Positions 36,295-45,891 of a DNA stretch of 64,000 nucleotides are shown here, piece after piece. The notes beneath the pieces are model-generated. The model saw nothing but the letters and a program-made list of their open reading frames with translations, was not told the DNA's origin and did not search any database. Numbering within the stretch: position 1 is the stretch's first letter; each line of letters opens with the position of its first letter. The position numbers and the translations under genes were made by a program. This stretch comes from Pollutiaquabacter aromativorans (GTDB lineage: Bacteria > Bacteroidota > Bacteroidia > AKYH767-A > 2013-40CM-41-45), in NCBI GenBank assembly GCA_049177215.1, contig CP185379.1:2976001-3040000 (forward strand), read 5' to 3'.

Positions 36295-37259
36295 CCGCGT
36301 CGCAACACAAGAAAGAGGTCGCTGCCGTTTTCCTTCTTCCTGTCCGTTTCCCATTCGCGCAATGCCGCGCGTTGCATGGCCCGGTTCACGGGAATGGCGA
36401 ACCAGAAACAGGATACGAATGCAAGAAACTGGATCACCCGCTTCAACCGGTAATGTCTGCCGCGGTCGGCGGGCGTGAAGGCGGTCGCGGCGAAATGACA
36501 CCACCAGCGAAACAGCAATTTTCTTCTCCAGCCTTTCAGAAATGCGGCAGCAGTGGCATCCCGTGCCAGTCTTGAATCGGTAATGTTCAGCACTAACGCA
36601 AGATCGCTTTCGGCGATCCACTTGACCGCGCCCGCGCGTTGATTGGCGTAGGATGCATCGACGCCTTTGAATCCGTCGCCGGCAAACAAGGCTTCCGCTT
36701 TCTTCCTGGAGAGTCGTCGCTGATGCGCGGTGTCCTCGAAAAAGAACTTGCCGTTCTCCGGGTCGATTCCGCTTTTAACCGCTTCACTCAGTTGATACTC
36801 CAGGCTGCCGGGATGATCGCAGGGAAAGCTGTGTAACATCGTGCAAGCCGCTGCAGCATATCCGGCCATTTCACGGGCCGTGATCTCCGCGTTGAACGTA
36901 TGTTCCAGCACGTGATGGCTGTGAATGAAATCGGCGCGCAGGTTGTCGTATGCCTTATCGCCTAAGACAAAAAATGTGATGTCGGGTTGGTGCTGTTTGG
37001 CCCAGGCGATGGCTTCGGCACTGATGTCGCAACCGAAGATACGCCAGCCGGGAAGCGCTTCGCGTATCACGGAAGTGAAAATGCCGCGACCACAGCCGAA
37101 ATCGAGCGCGACTCCTCTTGCCGGAAGCTGGAGCTCGCGGACCAGGTTGATGAGCCGCGCCTTTTCAAACACGGACCAATGACCCATGTAGCCATGCGCG
37201 TACCGATCCTCGTAAAAGCGTACCGAATCCTGACGGTCGGAAAACTGCAGTGTTTCCAT
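36291..37259 (-). CDS. Class I SAM-dependent methyltransferase
   Basis: Begins at ATG 37259 (METLQFSDRQ). A Rossmann-like methyltransferase with motif I LDFGCGRGIF near residue 53, an acidic motif II (IFGCDISAEA) and HSHHVLEHTF as motif IV. The C-terminal 80 residues hold basic and hydrophobic stretches (RLKRVIQFLAFVSCFWFAIP) that may touch the membrane. The resemblance is to ubiquinone/lipid or sugar methyltransferases of the Methyltransf_11 type; the substrate is unknown. It is coupled to the fructosamine-kinase gene by a 4-base overlap. Confidence 0.82.
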   Translation of the reverse strand: METLQFSDRQDSVRFYEDRYAHGYMGHWSVFEKARLINLVRELQLPARGVALDFGCGRGIFTSVIREALPGWRIFGCDISAEAIAWAKQHQPDITFFVLGDKAYDNLRADFIHSHHVLEHTFNAEITAREMAGYAAAACTMLHSFPCDHPGSLEYQLSEAVKSGIDPENGKFFFEDTAHQRRLSRKKAEALFAGDGFKGVDASYANQRAGAVKWIAESDLALVLNITDSRLARDATAAAFLKGWRRKLLFRWWCHFAATAFTPADRGRHYRLKRVIQFLAFVSCFWFAIPVNRAMQRAALREWETDRKKENGSDLFLVLRRG

Positions 37260-37296
37260 CAACTGCAGGCAAAGTAACGACCTTCCCCCGAAACCC

Positions 37297-39918
37297 TCAA
37301 CCTTTCCTGAGCACCACCACGGCTTTTTTCAAACGACTCACGTGTCCGTCCAGGTCGAACGATTCTGTCCAGACAATGTACACCCCCTCTGCCACCAAGC
37401 GTCCGTTGGAGCCGACGCCGTTCCAGGTGAGCACATGATCGGTACCCGCCAGCGAATACTCCAGCGGCCGGGCCACCTCGTTGCCATGCGGGTCGAAGAT
37501 GGCCACCGTCGCGCGTCGACCGGCATCGGGGAACTGCAAGTGAATCTGCAACACGTCGTCTTTCCCGTCGTTGTCGGGTGAAAATACCTCCGGCTCCAGC
37601 AGCAATTCGCCAACGCCAGTCTGATCAGCGAGTGCTTGTGAGTTGAGGAGACCCGGACTCGCATAGCCGACCGTCGCGGCGGCGGAATGCCAGTTGTCCG
37701 CCGATTGTGTAGGTCCGGTAACACGCATGCGTTCAAGCGACACGCCCTTGGTGATGCTGAGCAACGGATAATGCCAGTCATCCGAATAGACCAGAAAGTC
37801 CAGGGTATCCCCTCCTGCACCGGCCAAGAGGATTCCGCCTTCGGTGGAATTGAAATCCGGGAGATCGTCGACATCCAGGAAACAGAAGCGGTCGTAGTAG
37901 GGATAATGCCGTTGCAATTCCAGCGGCGTTTCGGTCAGGACCAGGTAGCCGCCGGGCGCCAGCAGCAGATTTTCATTCGTGAGCTTCTTCACCGATTGAA
38001 CCACATACGGTTCCATCGCCGATACTTCCGCGATGGTCCAGTCTTTAAGGTCCAGTAACTTTTCGGAACCGTTATACAACTCCACGAAATCGGATGCATC
38101 ATCCGGCGCATCGAACAGCACTTCATTGATGACTACATCGCCGGACACAGGCGGCATTCCAATGCCCAAGGGTACCCGCTGGTCCTGGTACGCTGCATTG
38201 CCCGGGCAATCCAACAGCAAACCCGATACGCTGATCCAGGACAAGCCGGTATCCACCGGAGATGGCCAACGCAAGTCGGCATATCGACCCTCAACATCAG
38301 CTTGTACCGTTGCCGCGTTAAGGGTCGTTTCGTCGTGCCGGTGCAGGGTGTATCGATCAGGATATGTCAGGCTTGCCGTATCCATCGGCTCGGAGAACCA
38401 GAGGCGAGTCGTCAGACCGTCGATCCATTCGGCATTTTTCAGGAAGGGCCGCCGGGTATCCTGGAACACATTCCGCACAACATTCGCCTCACCCGGCGTA
38501 CCTCCTGAAAGGTCATAACTGGCTCTCCAATTGTCTTCGTTCTCGCAGAGAAAATCCGGATCGATCCGTTCCAGGCTCCAACCGCCATCGTCGCGGGAAC
38601 CATCGTGATAGGTATCGTTGCTGAAGGTGACCGCGTCGACTACCTGGCCGTCACGGTCGCGCAGGACCAGACGATCCCCGACATCGTTGTTCAGCCCCGG
38701 AAAATCTTGCAGTCCGACGGCTGGTCCGAATGCGGACAGCAAGCCGATAGCATCCTCGTCGGTTACCAGCAGGTAGGCTCCTGCGGCTATGGTCATTTCC
38801 GGAAAGATGGCCGTTGCACTTCCGTCCGAGAGCGACCAGTCCTGCAGCGACAATGCATGATCGGACCGGTTGTACAACTCCACATACTCGGCATAGGGCA
38901 AGCCGGCGGAGGCTGTCGGCTCGAAGTAGATCTCGTTAAAAACGGCGTCGCCTGCCAGCACTGGAACCGGAGGCGTATAAACAAAGTTTAGCGTCGTGTC
39001 GCGAACCGTATTACCCGCCGCATCCGCCAAGCCCGATACGGTAAGCGAATACGTCTGGCCGGCCTGAAAAGCATTCGCGAATTCCAGCAGGATGGCTTTC
39101 GTATCAAGCGCATCGCGCTGTGCCGTGAGCGGCAGGATCGCTCCCGGGTCGAGCCGGTAGTGAATCGTGTTCGCTGCGGAGCCTGGCTCGATCGTTTCAT
39201 CGAACAATAAACGCAGGCTGCGGTCCGACTCCGTTGCGAGCTGCACGCAGCGCGGCGCGACGGAATCCACCTGCAACGGAAGGATCATCACATCATCCAG
39301 TTCAAACCCGTCGCGGTTACCGCTGGTATAGACGCAACTCCAGCCGGAATAGGCGGACGATGTGTACAAGGATTCCGCACCGAGCGCGGCGAACAAATAG
39401 TCGGTTCCACCGGTTGGATCCAGAAAAATGTTCCAGACACCGGTCTCATCGCGTGTTACGCGAACGCCGAGGGTGAAGGCGTTGGCGACCATGCCGTCCG
39501 GGCCCCGGACAATCGACACGCTGGTCGTGCCATCCTGACGAAAGAGCTCCACGGCATCGTTGGCAAGGGCTTCTCCGAACTGTAAATAATAGCCGTGCAA
39601 CGACCCTTCCAGGTCCTGCGCGTCCGAGACGAGATAGAACCGGGCATAATTGGCCGAGGAAGGAGAAAAGTCGAGGCGGATCCTAAATCGCCATTCCATT
39701 CGGTCCAGCGAAGGGAGTGGTACTGCCATGGACAAATGACTGGTACCGGCCACTGCCGCATCCAACTGCAACCGTCCGTCGCTGTTTACCGTAAAGTCCG
39801 CGGTATCGCCCGTCCAGGCCGGCTGGTCGAGGAACTCGCCATCCGAAAAATCATCCTGCCACTGTGCGTGGGCTGTGGATAGGAAAAGTAGAAAAATGCA
39901 GACCAGCAGGCTTCGCAT
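37297..39918 (-). CDS. Large secreted protein with two lamin-tail domains and FlgD-like/T9SS C-terminus
   Basis: ATG 39918 gives the signal peptide MRSLLVCIFLLFLSTAHA and 873 residues. In order: a laminin-G/concanavalin-like N-terminal domain (about 20-210), an Ig-like Big_5 domain (SLRLLFDETIEPGSAANTIH), lamin-tail domain 1 (FNEIYFEPTASAGLPYAEYV), a second Big_5 segment, lamin-tail domain 2 (INEVLFDAPDDASDFVELYN), and a FlgD-like C-terminal sorting domain (EVFSPDNDGKDDVLQIHL; AEGVYIVWTESFDLDGHV). Such proteins are exported by T9SS and thought to be surface adhesins or carriers. Frame intact. Confidence 0.85.
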   Translation of the reverse strand: MRSLLVCIFLLFLSTAHAQWQDDFSDGEFLDQPAWTGDTADFTVNSDGRLQLDAAVAGTSHLSMAVPLPSLDRMEWRFRIRLDFSPSSANYARFYLVSDAQDLEGSLHGYYLQFGEALANDAVELFRQDGTTSVSIVRGPDGMVANAFTLGVRVTRDETGVWNIFLDPTGGTDYLFAALGAESLYTSSAYSGWSCVYTSGNRDGFELDDVMILPLQVDSVAPRCVQLATESDRSLRLLFDETIEPGSAANTIHYRLDPGAILPLTAQRDALDTKAILLEFANAFQAGQTYSLTVSGLADAAGNTVRDTTLNFVYTPPVPVLAGDAVFNEIYFEPTASAGLPYAEYVELYNRSDHALSLQDWSLSDGSATAIFPEMTIAAGAYLLVTDEDAIGLLSAFGPAVGLQDFPGLNNDVGDRLVLRDRDGQVVDAVTFSNDTYHDGSRDDGGWSLERIDPDFLCENEDNWRASYDLSGGTPGEANVVRNVFQDTRRPFLKNAEWIDGLTTRLWFSEPMDTASLTYPDRYTLHRHDETTLNAATVQADVEGRYADLRWPSPVDTGLSWISVSGLLLDCPGNAAYQDQRVPLGIGMPPVSGDVVINEVLFDAPDDASDFVELYNGSEKLLDLKDWTIAEVSAMEPYVVQSVKKLTNENLLLAPGGYLVLTETPLELQRHYPYYDRFCFLDVDDLPDFNSTEGGILLAGAGGDTLDFLVYSDDWHYPLLSITKGVSLERMRVTGPTQSADNWHSAAATVGYASPGLLNSQALADQTGVGELLLEPEVFSPDNDGKDDVLQIHLQFPDAGRRATVAIFDPHGNEVARPLEYSLAGTDHVLTWNGVGSNGRLVAEGVYIVWTESFDLDGHVSRLKKAVVVLRKG

Positions 39919-40043
39919 CCGGTACGGCTGTTTAATTTGGCCCTGCGAAATACGCACTGCACGGGTCGGATCACAACCGCATACACGCGGTGTAAAACAA
40001 TAACCCGCATTCATTCGAATCAGAACCTTAGAACTCCTCCCTA

Positions 40044-41036
40044 ATGAAAGTAGCTGTCGTCGGCGCAACCGGCCTTGTCGGTCAGACCATGTTGAAAGTC
40101 CTCGAACAACGGAACTTCCCCGTTACCGAGCTGGTACCGGTCGCGTCGGAGAAATCCGTTGGCAAGACGATCCAGTGGAAAGGAAAATCCTTTACGGTAC
40201 GCTCCATGACCGACGCCATCGCGGAAAAGCCGGTCCTGGCTTTGTTCTCGGCCGGCGGAACGACCTCGCTTGAGTGGGCGCCCAGGTTCGCCGAGGCGGG
40301 TATCACGGTCATCGACAACTCCTCCGCCTGGCGGATGGATCCCGACAAGAAGCTCGTCGTGCCCGAGATCAACGGGGACGTGCTCACGAAGGAGGACCGC
40401 ATCATCGCCAATCCGAATTGCTCCACCATCCAGATGGTGATGGCCCTGCAGCCGCTCGAACAACACTACGGCATCGAGCGCATCATTGTCTCCACGTATC
40501 AGTCCGTTTCCGGCACCGGCAAGAAAGCCGTTGACCAGTTGATGAACGAGCGCAAAGGTGTGAGCGGCGACATGGCGTACAAGTACACCATCGACCTGAA
40601 CCTCATTCCGCAGATCGACAGTTTTCTCGACAACGGGTACACCAAGGAAGAAATGAAAATGGTGAACGAGACGCGCAAGATCCTGCGCTCGCCCGGGATC
40701 CGCATCACCTCCACCACCGTGCGTGTTCCGGTGAAAGGCGGACACAGTGAATCGGTCAACGTCGAACTGAAGAAAGATTTTTCGCTTGACGCCGTGCGTG
40801 CCCAGATCGCCGCGATGCCCGGCGTGGTGGTCGTCGATGATCCTGCGAACGCACGCTACCCGATGCCGATCGAGGCGGAGGGCAAAGACGAAGTGTTCGT
40901 CGGGCGTATCCGCCGCGACGAGTCGCAGCCGAACTCGCTCAACCTCTGGATCGTTTCCGACAACCTCCGCAAAGGCGCCGCCACGAACGCCGTGCAGATC
41001 GCGGAGTACCTGGTGGCAAAGAAGATCGTCGGGTGA
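40044..41036 (+). CDS. asd: Aspartate-semialdehyde dehydrogenase
   Basis: Reduces aspartyl phosphate to aspartate semialdehyde on the path to Lys, Met, Thr and diaminopimelate. The NADP-binding motif is VVGATGLVGQTM (residues 4-15). The catalytic Cys126 lies in ANPNCSTIQM, and the substrate-binding part VRVPVKGGHSESVNVEL contains the expected His. The 330-residue length is standard. The start is ATG 40044, the only one consistent with the conserved N-terminal MKVAVVGATG. Confidence 0.97.
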   Translation: MKVAVVGATGLVGQTMLKVLEQRNFPVTELVPVASEKSVGKTIQWKGKSFTVRSMTDAIAEKPVLALFSAGGTTSLEWAPRFAEAGITVIDNSSAWRMDPDKKLVVPEINGDVLTKEDRIIANPNCSTIQMVMALQPLEQHYGIERIIVSTYQSVSGTGKKAVDQLMNERKGVSGDMAYKYTIDLNLIPQIDSFLDNGYTKEEMKMVNETRKILRSPGIRITSTTVRVPVKGGHSESVNVELKKDFSLDAVRAQIAAMPGVVVVDDPANARYPMPIEAEGKDEVFVGRIRRDESQPNSLNLWIVSDNLRKGAATNAVQIAEYLVAKKIVG

Positions 41037-41041
41037 AAAAT

Positions 41042-41077
41042 GTTTCGAGTTCCGGGTTTCGAGTTTCGAGTTTCCGG
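41042..41077. repeat. GTTTCGA/GTTTCCG heptamer repeat
   Basis: GTTTCGA, GTTCCGG, GTTTCGA, GTTTCGA, GTTTCCG in strict 7-base period just after asd. The same family is seen at 45850, 57580 and 57734. Confidence 0.8.
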
Positions 41078-41195
41078 TCTTCGTAAAAGCTATGGCAGGC
41101 TGGCTTTGAGTGGTGTAGGAGATCGACCGAATAGTCCAACGTCTGGAAAACTCAGTTCATCCAATTAATTCGAAAGACCTTTGCTGAACGCGACC

Positions 41196-42138
41196 TTATT
41201 GCCGGATCAGTTTTCCGGTTGTGAAAGCGCCGCGCTCTTCCGTACAACGGTACCAATAGCACCCGGCCGGGAGTCCGCTTAAATCGAGCTTCTGGTCTTT
41301 CTCGATCGTCGCTCGCTCGACGATACGGCCGAATGCATCGAACAACTCCCAATAAACCGGTTGCTGCACCTGACGGAAGCACACGACATCTTCGAACGGG
41401 TTGGGGCCGATCTGCGGGAAATTCTCACTCAGCTCATTCAAACCGACCGGGCAGGGACGGATGCTGACATCCTCGATAAAAAAGTAAGCGCCGTTCATGG
41501 TGGAGTTCGGGTCGAGGACCGAGGTGTCGATCTGCGCATCGTACTCGAAGTTCCCGATGATCGCGAAAGCTTCGCCTCCGCCGGCGGTGATGGTTCCATG
41601 AACGCGTGTCCAGCCCGAGGTGTCGTTGATGACACCGGCAGTATTCGTGAGCACTGGCGTGAGGGGCAAGGGAAGATTATTCGTGACGCCGGTAATCCGC
41701 GTCGTAGAAAGCGCGAGGCCGATGTCGGCCGCAGCGAACGCCATCAGGTCGCCCGGGCTGACGAAGAACTCGACTTCGTAGCAGTCGCCGGCTGACAGCG
41801 GGCCGGTCAGTTCCACCTGGGCAAACTCCCGGTAGTTGGGGAAGTCCGGGTAGTAGACGAAGACGCCACCATAGCCAACACCACTTCGCGCAAGCTGGAA
41901 GCCTGCAAAATTGTCCGGAACGTTAACGAAATTCGAGGAACCGGCACACGCGTTGAAAAGATCCGGTGAACCGCCCGGTCCGGGATAAGATGGCCGGATT
42001 ACTCCAGCCACTGGCCGAATCCAGACAGGATAAACCAACCGGACAATTCATGATTTCCAGGTCGCCGTTGACGATTAGGTTCTGGGCATTAGCCGTAGCG
42101 AAATAGCAAGCAAGCAAGGAAAAGAAAATAAGCCTCAT
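41196..42138 (-). pseudogene. Secreted T9SS type A protein with one frameshift
   Basis: ATG 42138 gives the signal peptide MRLIFFSLLACYFATANA, then NLIVNGDLEIMNCPVG, the usual start of a carbohydrate-binding-like jelly-roll. One extra base at about 41988-41993 breaks the frame (SNPA, then SYPGPGGSPDLFNACAG). The main part continues (VNVPDNFAGFQLARSGVG; FFIEDVSIRPCP) and ends in a T9SS type A sorting domain (IGPNPFEDVVCFRQVQQP; LPAGCYWYRCTEERGAF). Without the indel it is a full 313-residue secreted protein. Ligand unknown. Confidence 0.78.
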
Positions 42139-42334
42139 CTTAACAGTTGTAGCGGTAGACCATACAGGACTACTATTTTCGTAATCCCATCTAAAGTACA
42201 TGTTTCTTCTTTTATCTTATTCGAAAATGCGATTGATGATTCTAAGCAGGAGTCTCCCATCATTAATTTCAAGAAAAACAGATAAAACAAAAATATTTAC
42301 GTTTGTAATTCGCAACAATTGTTCTCGTGCCATC

Positions 42335-42526
42335 ATGATTGTAACATTTACGAAAACCTTGGACGCTGAGCCTATTTCCCCTACCATCACCTACAACTAC
42401 ATCATCAACACACAAGATAACGAATACGTCATAAATGTAAGTGGCATGCCACAGGGCATCTACAAACTACAGTTACTATGTAACGGACAGCCGGAAAGTG
42501 AAGCAACTGTATTAATTGAGCCCTGA
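42335..42526 (+). pseudogene. Remnant of a T9SS sorting domain, copy 1
   Basis: The 63-residue reading ends with PTITYNYIINTQDNEYVINV and SGMPQGIYKLQLLCNGQPES, which looks like the last part of a T9SS sorting domain (the MPQGIYKLQL strand pair) without the protein it belonged to. It stops 3 bases before the next ATG. A close relative occupies the same place before the second paralogue (44023-44235), so this fragment belongs to the duplicated unit. Confidence 0.55.
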
Positions 42527-42529
42527 TCC

Positions 42530-43954
42530 ATGAAGCGTCTCTTCTTCGTAGGTTGCTTTGCACTTCTTTCATCCAACCTATTTGGGCAAAGTGGAAATTT
42601 TGAGGTGTATACCGATACACTCGGAGCATACTATGCTTCTTCCATTGTTGAATGCAGCAATAAATCTTTATTCTTAGGTGGTGGTAGTTATTCATCATTA
42701 AATATGCAAGATTGCTTCATTTGTCTGTACGATTCTACTGGTCAATTACTTTGGGCGGACAGCATTGCATCACCAGCTTCGGATGGGATCTCTGCCATGA
42801 CCCAATTAAATGATTCGGTCATAGTAGCTTGTGCATTATGGAATAGTGTCACTGCTTATAATAATGAACTGCGATTAATTTGGTTTGATCTCCAGGGTAA
42901 CATAATTCACTCAGTGATTAGCAATGTCGGGAATGGCGGTAGTGAATGTCGCAGGCTAATCAAAGCATCCAATGGTGATCTTGTAATGACCGGTTTTGCA
43001 GTTGATGCTTCAACTACTCTTCCATCTACTGTCTTTATCCGACGAATGGACCAAATGGGAAATGTTATATGGACTAAATTCTGGGGATTTGGCAATGGGA
43101 TGAATGCTCATGCAATTACCGAAACACTAGACGGAGGGTTTGTCATTGCCGGCAATTTGGACAGTCTTGGGCTACCTAAGCAGTATATTCTCAAATGCAG
43201 CGCTTCAGGAGATAGTTTATGGTGCAGGACTTGGGGTCAAAGCGAGTACTCCATGGCATATGCGATTACACAATCCGCCGACGGGTCCTTGTTTGTGGGT
43301 TCGAACGGATACTATACCGGTCTGCACTATCAGATCGAAACAACCAAGTTCGACTCGAGCGGTCAGATCTTCTGGAACAAAGTAATGGGCGATCAGCGGG
43401 AGAATATCGTCAAGGATATCGCCCTGGTGAACGATTCGGAAGTTGCGATTATCGGTACTTATGCGGACCTTGACAGCGCATACCAGGTGTTCTTTGCAAA
43501 ATTAAGTTCAAGCGGCGACACTTCTTGGATTATTACGTTAGGCGGCATCGGAACTGATCTTATTATTCGAGGGTTAATTTCCGGAAATACTGATTATATT
43601 GGTGTAGGTTATACCGGTAGTTTTACAACGCTTGCTTCACTTTATTTAATTAAATATACAACCTATGGAGTGCATACTAACATAATTAATTCTGGTGAGT
43701 TACAAAGCCCCTTTCTATTCTACCCCAACCCTGCTTCCGAATCGTTCCGCATCCTGCTTCCGCCGACTCAAATCAATACGGCGTGTAAGCTGAAGATCCT
43801 GAATAGCCTGGGGGTAACGGTTCACTACGTGACCTTACCCCCGGGTTCATGCCCAAAGGTCGACTGCTCCGATCTGCCACCAGGCTGGTATACCGTCGTG
43901 GTCGAAGGAAAGGATGCCTATATTGCTTCACAGCGACTGGTGGTCGTGAGGTAG
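42530..43954 (+). CDS. Secreted T9SS type A propeller-like protein, tandem paralogue 1
   Basis: The signal peptide is MKRLFFVGCFALLSSNLFG. The 474-residue product has SBBP-like repeats (SNKSLFLGGGSYSSLNMQDC; GGFVIAGNLDSLGLPKQYIL; SADGSLFVGSNGYYTGLHYQ). The C-terminal T9SS domain is FYPNPASESFRILLPPTQ and LPPGWYTVVVEGKDAYIASQ. The gene is mosaic: 42530-43240 is AT-rich, the rest closer to genome average. The last 244 bases are nearly identical to paralogue 2, which points to gene conversion. Confidence 0.85.
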   Translation: MKRLFFVGCFALLSSNLFGQSGNFEVYTDTLGAYYASSIVECSNKSLFLGGGSYSSLNMQDCFICLYDSTGQLLWADSIASPASDGISAMTQLNDSVIVACALWNSVTAYNNELRLIWFDLQGNIIHSVISNVGNGGSECRRLIKASNGDLVMTGFAVDASTTLPSTVFIRRMDQMGNVIWTKFWGFGNGMNAHAITETLDGGFVIAGNLDSLGLPKQYILKCSASGDSLWCRTWGQSEYSMAYAITQSADGSLFVGSNGYYTGLHYQIETTKFDSSGQIFWNKVMGDQRENIVKDIALVNDSEVAIIGTYADLDSAYQVFFAKLSSSGDTSWIITLGGIGTDLIIRGLISGNTDYIGVGYTGSFTTLASLYLIKYTTYGVHTNIINSGELQSPFLFYPNPASESFRILLPPTQINTACKLKILNSLGVTVHYVTLPPGSCPKVDCSDLPPGWYTVVVEGKDAYIASQRLVVVR

Positions 43955-44022
43955 AAATCTTCCGGTACGAATGAGCCGCTGTGGGAGTTGTTTGAAAGTG
44001 CTAGTGGGTATCGGTAAAAAAG

Positions 44023-44235
44023 ATGGACACAGAATACAACGTTTGGTCGGATTCTATCGCTCAACTTTGGCTATTCCAAATAAGCAATCCTACCATCACC
44101 TACAACTACATCCTCAACGCACAGGATAACGAATACGCCGTAAATGTAAGTGACATGCCACAGGGCATCTACAAACTGCAATTAGTCTGTAATGGCCAGC
44201 CTGAGGGTGAGGAAACCCTGTTACTTGAACCCTGA
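44023..44235 (+). pseudogene. Remnant of a T9SS sorting domain, copy 2
   Basis: Seventy residues, of which PTITYNYILNAQDNEYAVNV and SDMPQGIYKLQLVCNGQPEG match copy 1 at 42335-42526. It ends 3 bases before the ATG of paralogue 2. Conservation of the fragment and its spacing shows the duplicated unit was fragment plus gene. It may be an expressed small upstream frame, but it lacks a signal peptide. Confidence 0.5.
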
Positions 44236-44238
44236 TCG

Positions 44239-45669
44239 ATGAGGCGTCTCTTATTAATATGGTGGATTCTGATGCTCTCTTTGAAGCTCGCTGGACAAAG
44301 CAGAAGCTTCGAGATCAATACAGATACCCTTGGCGCATTTTATGGATTCGCTGTGCTGGAATGCACAAATAAATCCTTGGTATTAGCTGGCGGGAGCTAT
44401 TCGTCTCTCAGCGCCCAGGATTGCTTCATTTGCCGGTTTGATTCCCTCGGACATCCGCTCTGGGCCGATACCCTAACATCTTTAGCCTCGGATGGGATCA
44501 CTGCTATGACGTTGTTGAATGATTCCGTCATCGTAGTCTGTGCGCTATGGAATTTTATTACAACAACGGATAATGATTTGCGACTAATCTGGTTTGATCT
44601 ACAAGGTAACATCATTCACTCGGCAATTAGCAATGTCGGGGCTGGCGGCAGTCAATGTCGCCGGTTAATTCGTGCATCCAACGGCGATCTGATCATGACT
44701 GGTTATGCGGTGGACGCTTCCATGACCCTGCCGGCTACCATCTTTGCCAGAAGGCTGGATCCTGCGGGAAATGTACGTTGGACCCAAAGCTGGGGTTCGG
44801 GTTATGGCATGGATGCCAATGCCATAACCGAGACACTGGACGGAGGATTCGTCATTGCCGGTAACGGTATCTTTGACACGACCGGAACTCCCGTGCAGTA
44901 CATCCTGAAGTGCAGCGGCTCGGGTGATAGTCTTTGGTGCAGGACCTGGGGACAAAGCGAGTACTCCAATGCCACGGCGATCGTGCAGTCCTCCGACGGC
45001 TCCTTGTTTGTGGGGTCAAACGGTTATTATACCGGTCTGAGTTATCAGATCGAAACAACCAAACTCGACTCGAGCGGTCAGGTCATCTGGAATAAGGTAA
45101 TGGGCGATCAACGGGAGAATATCGTCAAGGACATCGCCCTGGTCAACGATTCGGAAGTGGCGATCATCGGAACCTACGCGGATCCGGACAGCGCCTACCA
45201 GGTGTTCTTTGCAAGATTGAGTTCGAACGGAGATTCCGTATGGGTTGCAACCCATGGCGGATTGGGCAGTGAGGATATCCACCACGGCATCCTCTCGGAA
45301 GATGGTGGATACGTCGCCGTGGGTGGTACTTCGAGCTTTGGTTCCAGCTATATGGCGTACATCATTAAAACTGATCCAAACGGAGTGTTGACCGGAGAGC
45401 AGAGCTTCATCAGTCCTCCTGGAGCATTCCTGATCTACCCCAACCCTGCTTCCGAATCGTTCCGCATCCTGCTTCCGCCGACTCAAATCAATACGGCGTG
45501 TAAGCTGAAGATCCTGAATAGCCTGGGGGTAATGGTTCACTACGTGACCTTACCCCCGGGTTCATGCCCAAAGGTCGACTGCTCCGATCTGCCACCAGGC
45601 TGGTATACCGTCGTGGTCGAAGGAAAGGATGCCTATATTGCTTCACAGCGACTGGTGGTCGTGAGGTAG
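44239..45669 (+). CDS. Secreted T9SS type A propeller-like protein, tandem paralogue 2
   Basis: A 476-residue paralogue of the gene at 42530 with the same layout: signal peptide (WWILMLSLKLAGQ), propeller-like repeats (TNKSLVLAGGSYSSLSAQDC; SSDGSLFVGSNGYYTGLSYQ) and an identical C-terminal sorting domain. Composition is uniform and GC-richer than copy 1. The two differ most in the middle and in the region just before the sorting domain, where copy 2 has EDIHHGILSEDGGYVAVGGT. Surface-protein variation by recombination is a possible consequence. Confidence 0.85.
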   Translation: MRRLLLIWWILMLSLKLAGQSRSFEINTDTLGAFYGFAVLECTNKSLVLAGGSYSSLSAQDCFICRFDSLGHPLWADTLTSLASDGITAMTLLNDSVIVVCALWNFITTTDNDLRLIWFDLQGNIIHSAISNVGAGGSQCRRLIRASNGDLIMTGYAVDASMTLPATIFARRLDPAGNVRWTQSWGSGYGMDANAITETLDGGFVIAGNGIFDTTGTPVQYILKCSGSGDSLWCRTWGQSEYSNATAIVQSSDGSLFVGSNGYYTGLSYQIETTKLDSSGQVIWNKVMGDQRENIVKDIALVNDSEVAIIGTYADPDSAYQVFFARLSSNGDSVWVATHGGLGSEDIHHGILSEDGGYVAVGGTSSFGSSYMAYIIKTDPNGVLTGEQSFISPPGAFLIYPNPASESFRILLPPTQINTACKLKILNSLGVMVHYVTLPPGSCPKVDCSDLPPGWYTVVVEGKDAYIASQRLVVVR

Positions 45670-45849
45670 AAATCTTCCGATACGTTGGACTGGATGGGGA
45701 AGTTTTTTGCCACCGCCACCCACCTTCGTCAACCGAACAAGCAGTCGAAAAAAGTTTATACGGTTGCTGGTGTTGCATTACACCGTAGCATGCCCCTACC
45801 ACACAAGCGAGTTCCTAAAAACGGTCAACCCCAGTTAGGCATTGACAAC

Positions 45850-45882
45850 TCGGAACCCGAAACCCGGAACCCGGAACTTCCA
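45850..45882. repeat. CGGAACC/CGAAACC heptamer repeat
   Basis: CGGAACC, CGAAACC, CGGAACC, CGGAACT in strict 7-base period just outside the purF stop; reverse-complement orientation of the 41042 family. Confidence 0.75.
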
Positions 45883-45891
45883 AACCCTTGT

